Positions 41,253 to 49,790 of a stretch of DNA of 64,000 bases are shown here, in pieces. Location of the stretch: the NCBI RefSeq assembly GCF_002075885.1, contig NZ_MDET01000023.1, forward strand, positions 124,001 through 188,000, read 5' to 3'. Below the pieces are notes generated by a model. It worked only from the letters and a program-made list of their open reading frames with translations. It ran no database searches and was not told the origin of the DNA. This DNA is from Manganibacter manganicus. Lineage in GTDB: Bacteria > Pseudomonadota > Alphaproteobacteria > Rhizobiales > Rhizobiaceae. The position numbers and the translations under genes were made by a program. The first letter of the stretch is position 1; every line of letters begins with the position of its first letter.

Positions 41253-41932
41253 AAACTACCTTCGGCAAGGTCGAACCGAACGTGCTGATCGCCTGGGCTG
41301 TCGTGGCAGGCGGCTTGCTGGGGTTTGTGGCGTGCATGCAGATCGCCGGGCATACCATTCCTCCGGCGTTCGACAGCCGGATCCTGCTCGCCTTGCGCGT
41401 CGCCGGACAGCCCGACCAGCCGCTCGGGCCGTTTTGGCTGCCAAGTGCGGTGCGCGACATAACCAGCCTTGGCAGCACCATCGTGCTGATGCTGGCCATG
41501 CTTTCGGTCGTGGCCTATCTGCTGCTCATCCGACGGGGCGCGTCCGCGGTGTTCGTTTTCGTGGCGATCGTCAGCGGGCAGATGCTGGCAAGTCTGCTCA
41601 AATACGGCGTCGGCCGGCCACGGCCAGAGATCGTTTCACATCTGGTCGCGGTCCACACGCCGTCCTTCCCGAGCGGCCACGCCATGGTGTCGGCGGTGAC
41701 CTATCTGACGCTAGGCGCGCTCGCCGCGCATTTCCTGCCGCACCGCCTCGCCAAGGTCTATGTCATGGGGCTGGCCCTGCTGACGACACTTCTGGTCGGG
41801 TTGAGCCGCCTCTATCTCGGTGTGCATTGGCCATCCGACGTGCTGGGCGGCTGGTGCGCGGGCTTCGCATGGGCGATGCTGTGCTGGCTGGCCGCGCGCT
41901 GGCTTCAGGAAAAAGGCCGGAAAGATGCATAG
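41249..41932 (+). CDS. PAP2-family membrane phosphatase
   Basis: The 227-residue integral membrane protein has the three motifs of acid phosphatases: KYGVGRPRP, PSFPSGHAM and SRLYLGVHWPSD, with the catalytic histidines in the second and third. Five or six transmembrane segments surround them. Such enzymes dephosphorylate lipids such as phosphatidate, phosphatidylglycerophosphate or undecaprenyl pyrophosphate at the outer face of the membrane. It is translationally coupled to the flavin monooxygenase. The substrate is unresolved. Confidence 0.9.
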   Translation: MKTTFGKVEPNVLIAWAVVAGGLLGFVACMQIAGHTIPPAFDSRILLALRVAGQPDQPLGPFWLPSAVRDITSLGSTIVLMLAMLSVVAYLLLIRRGASAVFVFVAIVSGQMLASLLKYGVGRPRPEIVSHLVAVHTPSFPSGHAMVSAVTYLTLGALAAHFLPHRLAKVYVMGLALLTTLLVGLSRLYLGVHWPSDVLGGWCAGFAWAMLCWLAARWLQEKGRKDA

Positions 41933-41963
41933 CGGCATATGCGTAATTTATGCATACTAATGT

Positions 41964-41992
41964 TTGACACATCACAATGACTGTATCATATA
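41964..41992 (+). promoter_or_regulatory. Candidate promoter of the XRE gene
   Basis: TTGACA (41964-41969) and CATATA (41987-41992) are 17 bases apart. Two short palindromes, GCATATGC (41935-41942) and TATGCATA (41949-41956), lie just upstream and could bind the XRE product. A transcript from here would have a leader of about 28 bases with a strong AGGAGG site. Confidence 0.5.
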
Positions 41993-42026
41993 TTGACATT
42001 GCAGACTCAAACAGGAGGTCTGGCCA

Positions 42027-42284
42027 ATGATCACAACAGCGCAGATGCGCGCCGCGCGGGCATTGGCCGGCATCGACCAGAAGACGCTTGCCGAACGGGC
42101 CGGCGTCTCGCTTCCCACCATCCAGCGAATGGAAGCGAGCGACGGCGTGGTGCGGGGCGTGGTCGATACGCTGATGAAGGTCATCCAGGCGCTCGACGGG
42201 GCCGGGGTGGAACTGATCGGCGAGAACCAGGCGAGCGAACGCGGCGGCAGGGGCGTGCGCCTCAAAGGCTCCGCGCCGCAATAG
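42027..42284 (+). CDS. Small XRE-family regulator
   Basis: The 85-residue protein is essentially one helix-turn-helix domain (MRAARALAGIDQKTLAERAGVSLPTIQRMEASDG) with a short basic tail. CAGGAGGTCTGG gives a strong ribosome-binding site. Small XRE proteins of this kind are found next to SulP transporters in Rhizobiales, so it probably controls the anion transporter gene 145 bases downstream and perhaps itself. No partner toxin is visible, so an antitoxin role is less likely. Confidence 0.85.
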   Translation: MITTAQMRAARALAGIDQKTLAERAGVSLPTIQRMEASDGVVRGVVDTLMKVIQALDGAGVELIGENQASERGGRGVRLKGSAPQ

Positions 42285-42429
42285 CCACGCGGCCTCCCGC
42301 AAAAGGGTCGGCATGATTTCGCGACGGCGACCGCCGACATACAAGCAGCAGTCGATGTGGCAGCGGCCATCGAAAAAGCTGTTTCGGCCGACGATGCCGC
42401 CGCCCTGAGGCAGCGGAGACAGTCTTGCC

Positions 42430-44157
42430 ATGAACCAGAACCGGCCGCGGAGCCATGAAACCGGGCGAGAGGCGAAGCCGAGCTTTGCGGAACTGTTCAC
42501 GCCCAAGCTGGTGACGGTGCTGCGCGAGGGCTATCACGCCGCCCAACTCAAGGCCGACATCATAGCCGGCCTGACCGTCGCCATCGTGGCGCTGCCATTG
42601 TCCATGGCCATCGCCATCGCTTCGCATGTTCCGCCTGAATACGGCCTGTTCACCGCCATCATCGGCGGCACGATCGTCGGCCTTCTGGGCGGCAGCCGCT
42701 TCCAGATCGGTGGACCTGCCGGCGCCTTCATCGTGCTGGTCGCTTCGACCGTCGACCGGCATGGCATCGACGGACTTATCCTGGCAACGCTGATGGCCGG
42801 CATTTTGATGATCGCCGCCGGCTATCTCAGGCTGGGCGCCTATGTGAAATTCATCCCCTATCCGGTTACGGTCGGCTTCACCGCCGGCATCGCGGTCATC
42901 ATCCTGTCCAGCCAGATACACGACCTCTTCGGACTGACGCTGCCGGGCAAGGAGCCGGGCGAGTTCCTTGCCCGGCTGGCGGCGCTCGCCAGGGCGGCAG
43001 GCACGACCAACCCCGCGGCGGTGGCGGTCGCGGTTCTCACCATCGGCCTCATCGTCGGGTTGAAGCGCTGGCGCCCCTCCTGGCCGGGCCTGCTGATCGC
43101 AGTTGCCGCCGCTTCTCTGGCAACGGCGGTGTTCGGCCTGCCGGTGGCGACGATCGGGACGCAATTCGGCGGCATACCGCGCATGCTGCCCGAGCCCTCG
43201 CTGCCGGCCTTGAGCGTAGACAGGATCATCGACCTTTTGCCCGATGCCGCCTCGTTCGCCCTGCTCGGCGCCATTGAATCTCTGCTTTCAGCGGTGGTGG
43301 CCGACGGCATGACGGGGCGGCGCCATCGTTCCAATTGCGAATTGGTGGCGCAAGGTGCCGCCAATATCGGCTCGGCGCTGTTCGGCGGGTTTTGCGTAAC
43401 CGGGCTGATCGCGCGCACCGCGACCAATATTCGCGCCGGCGCGCACGGACCGGCCTCCGGCATCTTCCATTCGCTCTTTCTGCTCGCCTTCATGCTGGTG
43501 GCGGCCCCGCTCGCCAGCTACATTCCGCTCGCCGCCCTTGCCGCGGTTTTGGCAACGGTTGCCTGGAACATGGTGGAAAAGCCGGCCTTCGCGGCGCTTA
43601 TCCGCTCCTCGCGCGGCGACGCGGCGGTGCTCATCGTTACCTTCGCGCTGGTCGTCCTGCGTGACCTCACCACCGGCATCGTCGTCGGCTTCGCGCTCGG
43701 CGCGCTGCTGTTCATCGGCCGCATGGCGCGCTCGGTCGCGGTCGAGGCACATGCGCCTCCGGCCATCGACGATCTCGCCGACACGCAAAACGGCGATCGC
43801 GTCGCCTACGACCCGGCCACCGCCACCGATCCCGACACCGTGATCTACCGGATTTCGGGGGCGTTCTTCTTCGGCGCGGCAGCCACCGTCGCCACGGTTC
43901 TGGACCGCATTGCCGACCAGCGCCGGAATTTCATTCTCGACTGCTCGGCGGTGCCGTTTCTCGATTCCACCGCTGCCAATGTCATTGCCGGCGCGGCACG
44001 CAAGGCGCACCGTGCCGGCGTGCACTTCGTCATTTCAGGCACAACGGCGCAGACACGACGCATGCTGACCAGCCACGGCGTCAAGGCGCCGCTCGCCACC
44101 TACGCCGCGACCATCGAAGAGGCGCGAGCCAGCCTGGCAACGGCGCAACCGGCGTGA
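42430..44157 (+). CDS. SulP-family inorganic anion transporter with STAS domain
   Basis: The 575-residue protein has the SulP core: LKADIIAGLTVAIVALPLSMAIAIASHVPPEYGLFTAIIGG, about twelve to fourteen membrane segments, and FGGFCVTGLIARTATNIRAGAHGPASG. A C-terminal STAS domain (about residues 460-560) includes FILDCSAVPFLDSTAANVI, with the conserved Asp-Ser of that domain. SulP proteins move sulfate, bicarbonate or dicarboxylates; the substrate is not clear here. It follows a small XRE regulator and converges with a CYTH gene 10 bases away. The N-terminal 30 residues are not conserved, so the start could be slightly downstream. Confidence 0.9.
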   Translation: MNQNRPRSHETGREAKPSFAELFTPKLVTVLREGYHAAQLKADIIAGLTVAIVALPLSMAIAIASHVPPEYGLFTAIIGGTIVGLLGGSRFQIGGPAGAFIVLVASTVDRHGIDGLILATLMAGILMIAAGYLRLGAYVKFIPYPVTVGFTAGIAVIILSSQIHDLFGLTLPGKEPGEFLARLAALARAAGTTNPAAVAVAVLTIGLIVGLKRWRPSWPGLLIAVAAASLATAVFGLPVATIGTQFGGIPRMLPEPSLPALSVDRIIDLLPDAASFALLGAIESLLSAVVADGMTGRRHRSNCELVAQGAANIGSALFGGFCVTGLIARTATNIRAGAHGPASGIFHSLFLLAFMLVAAPLASYIPLAALAAVLATVAWNMVEKPAFAALIRSSRGDAAVLIVTFALVVLRDLTTGIVVGFALGALLFIGRMARSVAVEAHAPPAIDDLADTQNGDRVAYDPATATDPDTVIYRISGAFFFGAAATVATVLDRIADQRRNFILDCSAVPFLDSTAANVIAGAARKAHRAGVHFVISGTTAQTRRMLTSHGVKAPLATYAATIEEARASLATAQPA

Positions 44158-44167
44158 ATGGCGAAGG

Positions 44168-44644
44168 TCAATGCACCGGTTCGGGGAAACCATTGAGCGC
44201 AAGCGACGCGTTTGAATAGCGCAACTGGCCGGTCACCTCGGGGCCGAGCCAGGCGGGCAAAAGCTCGTCCGGTACGCGGTCCGGAGTCTCCAGTTCGGCC
44301 ACGGTCAGGCCCTCCAGTTCGGCGCCGAAAACATCAACCTCGTAGAGATAGCCCTCATGGCGCACATGATGGCGTGTCTTGCGAATGATCCGCCCGATGG
44401 CGAAGGCCTCCATCTCGGCGGCGTCGCCCAGCGGCACTGGATATTCGAACTCGTCACGCTCGGCGAGATCGCTGCCGAATTTGAGCGTGAGCTTGGCTTT
44501 GCGGCCGTCGCTGACGCGAATGCGCATCGAACGCTCGGCCGAAATCGCCAGATAAAACTGAACAATGGCGATGCGCTTGTGCACTGCCTCGCGCCACGTA
44601 TTGTCCCTGACCAGAAACTTGCGCTCGATTTCCTTCACCATCAT
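44168..44644 (-). CDS. CYTH-domain protein (triphosphate tunnel metalloenzyme)
   Basis: The 158-residue protein begins with the ExExK signature (KEIERKFLV) and contains the KLTLKFGSD, RKTRHHVRHEGYLYEVDVF and LAELETPD segments, with alternating charged residues that line the triphosphate tunnel. Small CYTH proteins of this size usually act as inorganic triphosphatases. Two adjacent ATG codons make the start ambiguous by one residue, and no good ribosome-binding site is seen before either. It converges with the SulP gene and has no other obvious partner. Confidence 0.88.
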   Translation of the reverse strand: MMVKEIERKFLVRDNTWREAVHKRIAIVQFYLAISAERSMRIRVSDGRKAKLTLKFGSDLAERDEFEYPVPLGDAAEMEAFAIGRIIRKTRHHVRHEGYLYEVDVFGAELEGLTVAELETPDRVPDELLPAWLGPEVTGQLRYSNASLALNGFPEPVH

Positions 44645-44777
44645 GGGCGAATAAAGCGCGGCGGCAGCGGCAAATCAACCTTCGCCACGCCGGCCGGAAC
44701 AACGCGTCCAATTCTATGAGCGTCCGGAATCATTGCTTGCTCGCAACGTGAATCCTAATCGGCTCCGAATATATCCA

Positions 44778-44806
44778 TTGACATTTAATCAATCGATTGA
44801 TTAAAT
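44778..44806 (+). promoter_or_regulatory. tetR promoter with palindromic operator filling the spacer
   Basis: TTGACA (44778-44783) and TTAAAT (44801-44806) are exactly 17 bases apart. A perfect 22-bp palindrome (arms TTTAATCAATC and GATTGATTAAA, 44784-44805) covers the spacer and nearly all of the -10. The tetR ATG begins 6 bases after the -10, implying a leaderless transcript. Confidence 0.7.
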
Positions 44807-44812
44807 TCTGTT

Positions 44813-45496
44813 ATGAGCAAGGCACCGATCGTTCGCGGCAAGACCCCACCCTCGCAAGCGGAGGCGACCCGCGCGGCGCTCGTCATCGCCGCGCTCGACC
44901 TGTTCGGCAGGCAGGGCTTCGACGGCACCTCGACGCGCGAGATCGCAGCATCGGCAAAGGCCAATATCGGCTCCATCGCCTATCATTTCGGCAGCAAGGA
45001 CGGTTTGCGGATCGCCGCGGCCGATCATATCGTGCAAACCGTCCAGGCGGTCGCCGATCAGGCCCTCAACCAGTCGCCGGATGTGTCGCTTGGCCCGGAA
45101 GTGGCGCGGGCGCAATTGCGCAACATGCTGGAAAAGATGGTGGGCTTCATTGTCGCGAGCCCGGAGGCCGGCGAGATCGTGCAGTTCATCCTGCGCGAAA
45201 TGGCGCAGCCGAGCCCGGCGCTCGACCGGATCTATGACGGTGTGTTCGAACCCATGCACCGGCGGCTGTGCATGATGTGGGAAAGCGCCACCGGGGAACC
45301 GGCCGAAAGCGAGCGCGCGCGGCTCACCGTGTTCACCCTCGTCGGGCAAGTCGTTTATTTCCGCATCGGCCGCGAAGCGGTGCTGCGCCGGATGGGTTGG
45401 CAGGCCATGGGCACGGCCGAATCCGCCAAGGTGGCGTCGGTAGCCGCCGATAATCTCGAAGCCATATTGGCGGCCCGCATGAGGAATGCCCCATGA
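44813..45496 (+). CDS. TetR-family regulator with CecR-type C-terminal domain
   Basis: The 227-residue protein has an N-terminal TetR helix-turn-helix (ALDLFGRQGFDGTSTREIAASAKANIGSIAYHFGSKDGL) and a C-terminal CecR-like domain (MLEKMVGFIVASPEAGEIVQFILREMAQPSPALDRIY). In E. coli, CecR heads an operon with an HlyD-type protein and an ABC-2 exporter; the same order occurs here (regulator, HlyD, ATPase, permease). The start codon lies 6 bases downstream of a -10 element, with no ribosome-binding site, so translation is probably leaderless. The stop overlaps the HlyD start (ATGA). It likely represses its own operon through the palindrome in its promoter. Confidence 0.9.
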   Translation: MSKAPIVRGKTPPSQAEATRAALVIAALDLFGRQGFDGTSTREIAASAKANIGSIAYHFGSKDGLRIAAADHIVQTVQAVADQALNQSPDVSLGPEVARAQLRNMLEKMVGFIVASPEAGEIVQFILREMAQPSPALDRIYDGVFEPMHRRLCMMWESATGEPAESERARLTVFTLVGQVVYFRIGREAVLRRMGWQAMGTAESAKVASVAADNLEAILAARMRNAP

Positions 45497-46461
45497 GTTT
45501 TCTGTGCGCCCTTCCGCTCGCCATGCAGCTTTTTTCCTCCTGTGCTCCGGCCCCTTTGGCTGTCGGCTATGTCGAGGGAGACTATGTGCTTCTGGCGCCG
45601 AACGAGGTCGCGCAGGTGGAAAGTATCGCGGTCAAGCGCGGCGACCGCGTCAAGCCGGGCGAAAAACTGGTCGAACTGGAAAAGGACGACGCAGAGATTG
45701 CCGTGGCGCAGGCTCAGGCGGCACTTGCCGAAGCCGAGGCGCAACTCGCCAATCTCAAGATCGGCAAGAGGCCGGAGGAGATCGCGGTACTGGAGGCCGC
45801 CGTGCGCTCGGCCAGGGCGCAGGCCGACGATGCGCGGCGCACGCTCTCCCGCACTCAAGATCTCCTGAAACGCGGTGTCGCCAGCCAGGCGCAATATGAC
45901 GATGCCGCGACCAAAGCCGAGGTGGCGCAAGCGGCCATCGGCCAGAGCGAGGCCAATCTTGCCGTCGGCAAGCTGCCGGCGCGGCCGGAAGAGATCGAGG
46001 CGGCGCAAAACCAGGTCGATCAGGCCGAATCCGCGCTCGATCAGGCGAAATGGCGGCTGTCCAAACGCACGCTGACGGCGCCGGCGGCAGGGCGCATCGA
46101 TGACGTCATCCGCAATCCGGGCGACACGGCCGGCCCGACAGCGCCGGTTCTTTCCATGTTGCCGGACGGGGCGGTCAAGCTCACCGTCTATATTTCGGAG
46201 GCTGAATTCTCCTCGGTCAAGGTCGGCACCCTGCTTTCGGTGCATTGCGACGGCTGCGGGGCAGGCCTGAAGGCGCGCGTCAGCTATGTCTCGCCCGACC
46301 CGGAATTCACCCCGCCGGTGATCTACTCGCTCGAGAACCGGCAGAAGCTGGTCTACCTGGTCGAGGCCAGACCGCAGGGCGACGCCACGCGGCTCCAGCC
46401 GGGGCAGATCGTCGATGTAGACTTGGCAATCGGCAATCGGCAATCGGCAGTTGGGGATTAA
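45493..46461 (+). CDS. HlyD-family periplasmic adaptor (YbhG-like)
   Basis: The 322-residue protein has a short hydrophobic N-terminus with Cys17, a biotinyl-lipoyl-like half-motif, and a long Ala/Glu/Gln-rich coiled coil (about residues 70-165). The second lipoyl half (LTAPAAGRIDDVIRNPGDT) and a beta-barrel domain follow. These are features of membrane fusion proteins that work with ABC exporters, like YbhG. The cysteine might be a lipoylation site, though the lipobox is weak. The last codons run into a heptamer repeat array (GGCAATC units), which sets the C-terminal residues. It is translationally coupled to tetR. Confidence 0.88.
   Translation: MSFLCALPLAMQLFSSCAPAPLAVGYVEGDYVLLAPNEVAQVESIAVKRGDRVKPGEKLVELEKDDAEIAVAQAQAALAEAEAQLANLKIGKRPEEIAVLEAAVRSARAQADDARRTLSRTQDLLKRGVASQAQYDDAATKAEVAQAAIGQSEANLAVGKLPARPEEIEAAQNQVDQAESALDQAKWRLSKRTLTAPAAGRIDDVIRNPGDTAGPTAPVLSMLPDGAVKLTVYISEAEFSSVKVGTLLSVHCDGCGAGLKARVSYVSPDPEFTPPVIYSLENRQKLVYLVEARPQGDATRLQPGQIVDVDLAIGNRQSAVGD
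46425..46452 (+). repeat. Heptamer array, left arm
   Basis: Three copies of GGCAATC and one GGCAGTT lie in tandem within the 3' end of the HlyD gene. They are an imperfect inverted match to the array at 46513-46540. Confidence 0.8.
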
Positions 46462-46512
46462 GGCATGCGCCCAGGCAGAACTGCTCCGCAACACTGGCAA
46501 GGCTCGGGTCCC

Positions 46513-46540
46513 GATTGCCGACTGCCGACTGCCGACTGCC
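46513..46540 (+). repeat. Heptamer array, right arm
   Basis: One GATTGCC and three GACTGCC units end 10 bases before the start codon of the ATPase gene. Pairing with the left arm would leave one mismatch in nearly every heptamer. Confidence 0.8.
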
Positions 46541-46550
46541 TCGTCCAGCC

Positions 46551-47474
46551 ATGAACGTCATCGAGGTCAATGGGCTTACCAAACGCTTCGGCGACAAGAC
46601 CGTCGTCGATGACGTTGCGATGACGGTGGCGCAGGGCGAGATCGTCGGCTTCCTCGGCCCCAACGGCTCCGGCAAGACGACCACCATCCGCATGATGTGC
46701 GGGCTTTTGACCCCCGACGAGGGTGAAGGCACGGTGCTCGGCTACGACATCCGCACCGAGAGCCTGAAGATCAAGCGCGAGGTCGGCTACATGACGCAGC
46801 GCTTTTCCTTCTACGAAGACCTGACGATCGGCGAGAACCTCGAATTCGTCGCACGGCTCTACCAGTTGCGGCCAATGGAACAGCATGTCGCCGACACGCT
46901 GGAAGACCTCGGCATGACCTCGCGCCGTAACCAGCTTGCCGGCACGCTGTCAGGCGGCTGGAAACAGCGGCTGGCGCTTGCCGCCTGTATCATGCACAAG
47001 CCGAAACTGCTGCTGCTCGACGAGCCGACGGCCGGTGTCGATCCCAAGGCGCGGAGAGAGTTCTGGGACGAGATCCACCGCCTCGCCCATGGCGGACTGA
47101 CGGTGCTGGTTTCCACCCACTACATGGATGAAGCCGAGCGTTGCCACCGCATCTCCTACATTTCCTATGGCAAGATGCTGGCCACGGGCACGGTCGCCGA
47201 AGTCGTCCACAATGCCGGGCTCACCACTTTCGTCGTGCAGGGACCAAAGCTCGATGCGGTGGCCCGAGACCTCGAAAAGCGCCCCGGCGTCGAGCAGGTG
47301 GCCCCGTTTGGCGCGACGCTGCATGTCGTCGGCTCGGACAAGACAGCGCTGGAAGCCGCGCTCGCCGATGTCGAGAAAGACCATAAGGGTGTGACGGTCG
47401 CGCCGGGCGAAACCAGCCTGGAGGATGTGTTCATCCAGTTCATGGCCGGGTCGAAGGACAATATGGCGTCATGA
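46551..47474 (+). CDS. ABC-2 exporter ATP-binding protein (YbhF-like half)
   Basis: The 307-residue ATPase has Walker A GPNGSGKTTTIRMMCGLLTP, signature LSGGWKQRLALAACIMH, Walker [17 protein letters not shown] and H-loop STHYMDEAERC. E. coli YbhF has two ATPase domains, but this one has a single domain. The start is taken at the ATG at 46551; no purine-rich ribosome-binding site precedes it, and the right heptamer array ends 10 bases upstream. Its stop overlaps the permease start (ATGA). It powers the exporter encoded with the HlyD gene. Confidence 0.9.
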   Translation: MNVIEVNGLTKRFGDKTVVDDVAMTVAQGEIVGFLGPNGSGKTTTIRMMCGLLTPDEGEGTVLGYDIRTESLKIKREVGYMTQRFSFYEDLTIGENLEFVARLYQLRPMEQHVADTLEDLGMTSRRNQLAGTLSGGWKQRLALAACIMHKPKLLLLDEPTAGVDPKARREFWDEIHRLAHGGLTVLVSTHYMDEAERCHRISYISYGKMLATGTVAEVVHNAGLTTFVVQGPKLDAVARDLEKRPGVEQVAPFGATLHVVGSDKTALEAALADVEKDHKGVTVAPGETSLEDVFIQFMAGSKDNMAS

Positions 47475-48607
47475 ACACCTTCTTCTCTCCCGCCCGGCTG
47501 AACGCGCTGCTGGCGAAGGAATTCATCCAGATGCGGCGCGACCGCGTCACCTTCGCCATGATGCTCGGCGTGCCGCTGATGCTGCTCATCCTGTTCGGCT
47601 TCGCCATCAACAACGACCCCAAGCGGTTGCCGGCGGCGCTGCTGGCCATGAGCAACGACCAGTACAGCCGCGCCATGGTGACGGCGCTGGAAAACACCGG
47701 CTATTACCGCTTCGACCATATCGCCGAAAGCGAAGCCGAGGCGGAGCGACTGCTGGAGCGCGGCACGGTTTCCTTCGTGGTGACGATCCCCGCCGATTTC
47801 GGCACGCGCGTGGCGCGCGGCGACCAGCCGCAAATCCTGATCGATGCCGACGCCACCGACCCTTCTGTCGCCAGCGGCGCAATTTCGACGCTGGGCACGG
47901 TGGCGAGCCAGGCGCTGCTCAGAGCCCAGGGCAAGCAGGCTGCGGCCGCGGAAAACGCCCGCAGCCAGCTCGATGTCGTCGTGCACCGGCGCTACAACCC
48001 GGAAGGCATTTCCCAATACAACATCGTGCCCGGCCTGCTCGGCGTCATCCTGCAAATGACCATGGTGATGATGACGGCCATGGCGCTGACGCGCGAGACC
48101 GAGCGCGGCACGATGGAGAACCTGCTCGCCATGCCGGCGAGCCCCGTCGAGATCATGTTCGGCAAGGTGCTGCCCTATGCCGGCGTCGGCGCCGTGCAGG
48201 TGGTTGTGGTTCTGATCGCCGCAAAGCTCCTGTTTTTCGTGCCCTTCATCGGCGGTATGACCCTGCTTTTATCGAGCATACTGATCTTCGTGCTCGGGCT
48301 GGTGCTGCTCGGCTATTCCATCTCCACGGTGTCGCGCACGCAGATGCAGGCGATGCAGTTGACCTTCTTCTTCTTTCTGCCCTCGATCCTGCTTTCGGGC
48401 TTCATGTTCCCCTATCGCGGCATGCCCGGCTGGGCGCAGACGCTGGGCGAAATCTTCCCGCTCACGCATTTTTTGCGCGTCGTGCGCGCGGTGATGCTGA
48501 AAGGCGCGACGCTGCCGGCGGTGGCCGGCGAGATCGTCTGGCTGATCGGCTTCGTGGTGTTGTTTGCGGGCATGGCGCTGGCGCGCTTCCGCCGCACGCT
48601 GGATTAA
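47471..48607 (+). CDS. ABC-2 exporter permease (YbhS/YhhJ-like)
   Basis: The 378-residue protein has an N-terminal membrane segment (FIQMRRDRVTFAMMLGVPLMLLILFGFAI), a large extracytoplasmic loop of about 145 residues, and a cluster of five membrane segments near the C-terminus. The conserved REKERGTMENLL-type sequence appears as RETERGTMENLLAMPASPVEIMFGK. E. coli has two permeases (YbhS, YbhR); only one is encoded here, so a homodimer is likely. Its TAA overlaps the stop of the convergent dehydratase gene by four bases. The substrate is unknown; CecR-type systems affect drug tolerance. Confidence 0.9.
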   Translation: MNTFFSPARLNALLAKEFIQMRRDRVTFAMMLGVPLMLLILFGFAINNDPKRLPAALLAMSNDQYSRAMVTALENTGYYRFDHIAESEAEAERLLERGTVSFVVTIPADFGTRVARGDQPQILIDADATDPSVASGAISTLGTVASQALLRAQGKQAAAAENARSQLDVVVHRRYNPEGISQYNIVPGLLGVILQMTMVMMTAMALTRETERGTMENLLAMPASPVEIMFGKVLPYAGVGAVQVVVVLIAAKLLFFVPFIGGMTLLLSSILIFVLGLVLLGYSISTVSRTQMQAMQLTFFFFLPSILLSGFMFPYRGMPGWAQTLGEIFPLTHFLRVVRAVMLKGATLPAVAGEIVWLIGFVVLFAGMALARFRRTLD

Positions 48608-49587
48608 TCCGCAGCGAGCGCCCTGGCATAGAGGTCGGGATCGACATTGCCACCGGAAAGCACCACGGCGACGCATTTGCCGGCAACATCGATGCGGCCC
48701 GCCAGAATGGCCGCCAGCGCCACCGCGCCGCCCGGCTCGACGACCAGTTTCAGCGCGCTCATCGCCTCGCGCATGGCGGCGAACACCTCCGGTTCGGAAA
48801 CCGCCACGGCACCGGTCAGCGCCGTGCGGTTGATGGCGAATGTGATCGCGCCCGGCTGCGGTGTCAGCAAGGCGTCGCAGACGGAATTGTGGCCGGGGCG
48901 GTTGGCGACGGGGCTACCTTCCTCCAGCGAGCGCCGCGTATCGTCGAAATGCTCCGGCTCGGCCGCCCAGATCGCGGTTTGTGGCGAGGCATCCTTGACC
49001 GCCAGCGCAACGCCGCCGGTCAACCCTCCCCCGCCGCAAGGCACGATAACGGCATCGAGCACAGCGCCAAGTTCTCTGGCCTGCGCTGACAGTTCCAGCC
49101 CGACCGTGCCCTGCCCGGCAATGATCGCCGCATCGTCATAGGGCGGCACCAGCACCATACCGTCCTCGACATAGCGGCACACCACGGCGGTGCGGTCTTC
49201 GCGATGGCGGTCATAGGCAACGATCTCGCCACCCATGCGCCGCACATTGTCGGCCTTGGCGCGCGGCGCATCCGCCGGCATGGCGATAACGGCCCGGATG
49301 CCGAACATCGCCGCTGCCGCTGCCACGCCCTGCGCATGATTGCCGGAAGAATACGCGACCACGCCGCGCGCGCGATCTTTCGGGTCGAGCCCGGCGATCT
49401 TGTTGTAGGCACCGCGAAATTTGAACGAGCCGGTGCGCTGGAGGACTTCCGACTTGAACAGGATGCGTCCGCCGAGGCGTTCGTTCAGCGCCTGCGATTC
49501 CAGCAACGGCGTCTCGACTGCAAGGCCGCGCAGGCGTTCGGCCGCGCGGCGAATGTCGGCAATAGCGGGCGGCGTGTTCACAGGCAT
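48604..49587 (-). CDS. Threonine/serine dehydratase, PLP-dependent
   Basis: The 327-residue protein is a fold-type II PLP enzyme with the lysine motif GSFKFRGA (Lys56), the SSGNHAQGVA phosphate loop and the GGGGLTGG glycine loop. It lacks the C-terminal ACT domain of biosynthetic IlvA, so it resembles catabolic threonine or serine dehydratases, which give 2-oxobutyrate or pyruvate. Racemase activity is also known in close relatives. The ATG at 49587 sits 6 residues before the conserved N-terminus; an extension to 49692 would add a hydrophobic segment without family support. Confidence 0.9.
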   Translation of the reverse strand: MPVNTPPAIADIRRAAERLRGLAVETPLLESQALNERLGGRILFKSEVLQRTGSFKFRGAYNKIAGLDPKDRARGVVAYSSGNHAQGVAAAAAMFGIRAVIAMPADAPRAKADNVRRMGGEIVAYDRHREDRTAVVCRYVEDGMVLVPPYDDAAIIAGQGTVGLELSAQARELGAVLDAVIVPCGGGGLTGGVALAVKDASPQTAIWAAEPEHFDDTRRSLEEGSPVANRPGHNSVCDALLTPQPGAITFAINRTALTGAVAVSEPEVFAAMREAMSALKLVVEPGGAVALAAILAGRIDVAGKCVAVVLSGGNVDPDLYARALAAD

Positions 49588-49790
49588 GACGGAATCCAGA
49601 CACGGGAGGGAGTTCGCGACGCATATGAGCGAAAAAAACAGCAGCATGCCACCGAAAAAACCAACCACCGGCACCAGGCCGCACAGTTTCACGATTTCAC
49701 CGATTATATCAGCGCAGCAATGGAAACTGATGTGAACCGGAAGGCAGCCGCCACGTTATGGCGAGAAGGAATCAACAGGAGATCGCTGCA

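Noticed and set aside
46425..46540. CRISPR-like array
   Set aside because: The units are 7-base tandem repeats without spacers and no cas genes are near.
49588..49692. N-terminal extension or separate small membrane peptide before the threonine/serine dehydratase
   Set aside because: The hydrophobic extension is absent from the enzyme family and begins at a GTG without a convincing ribosome-binding site.
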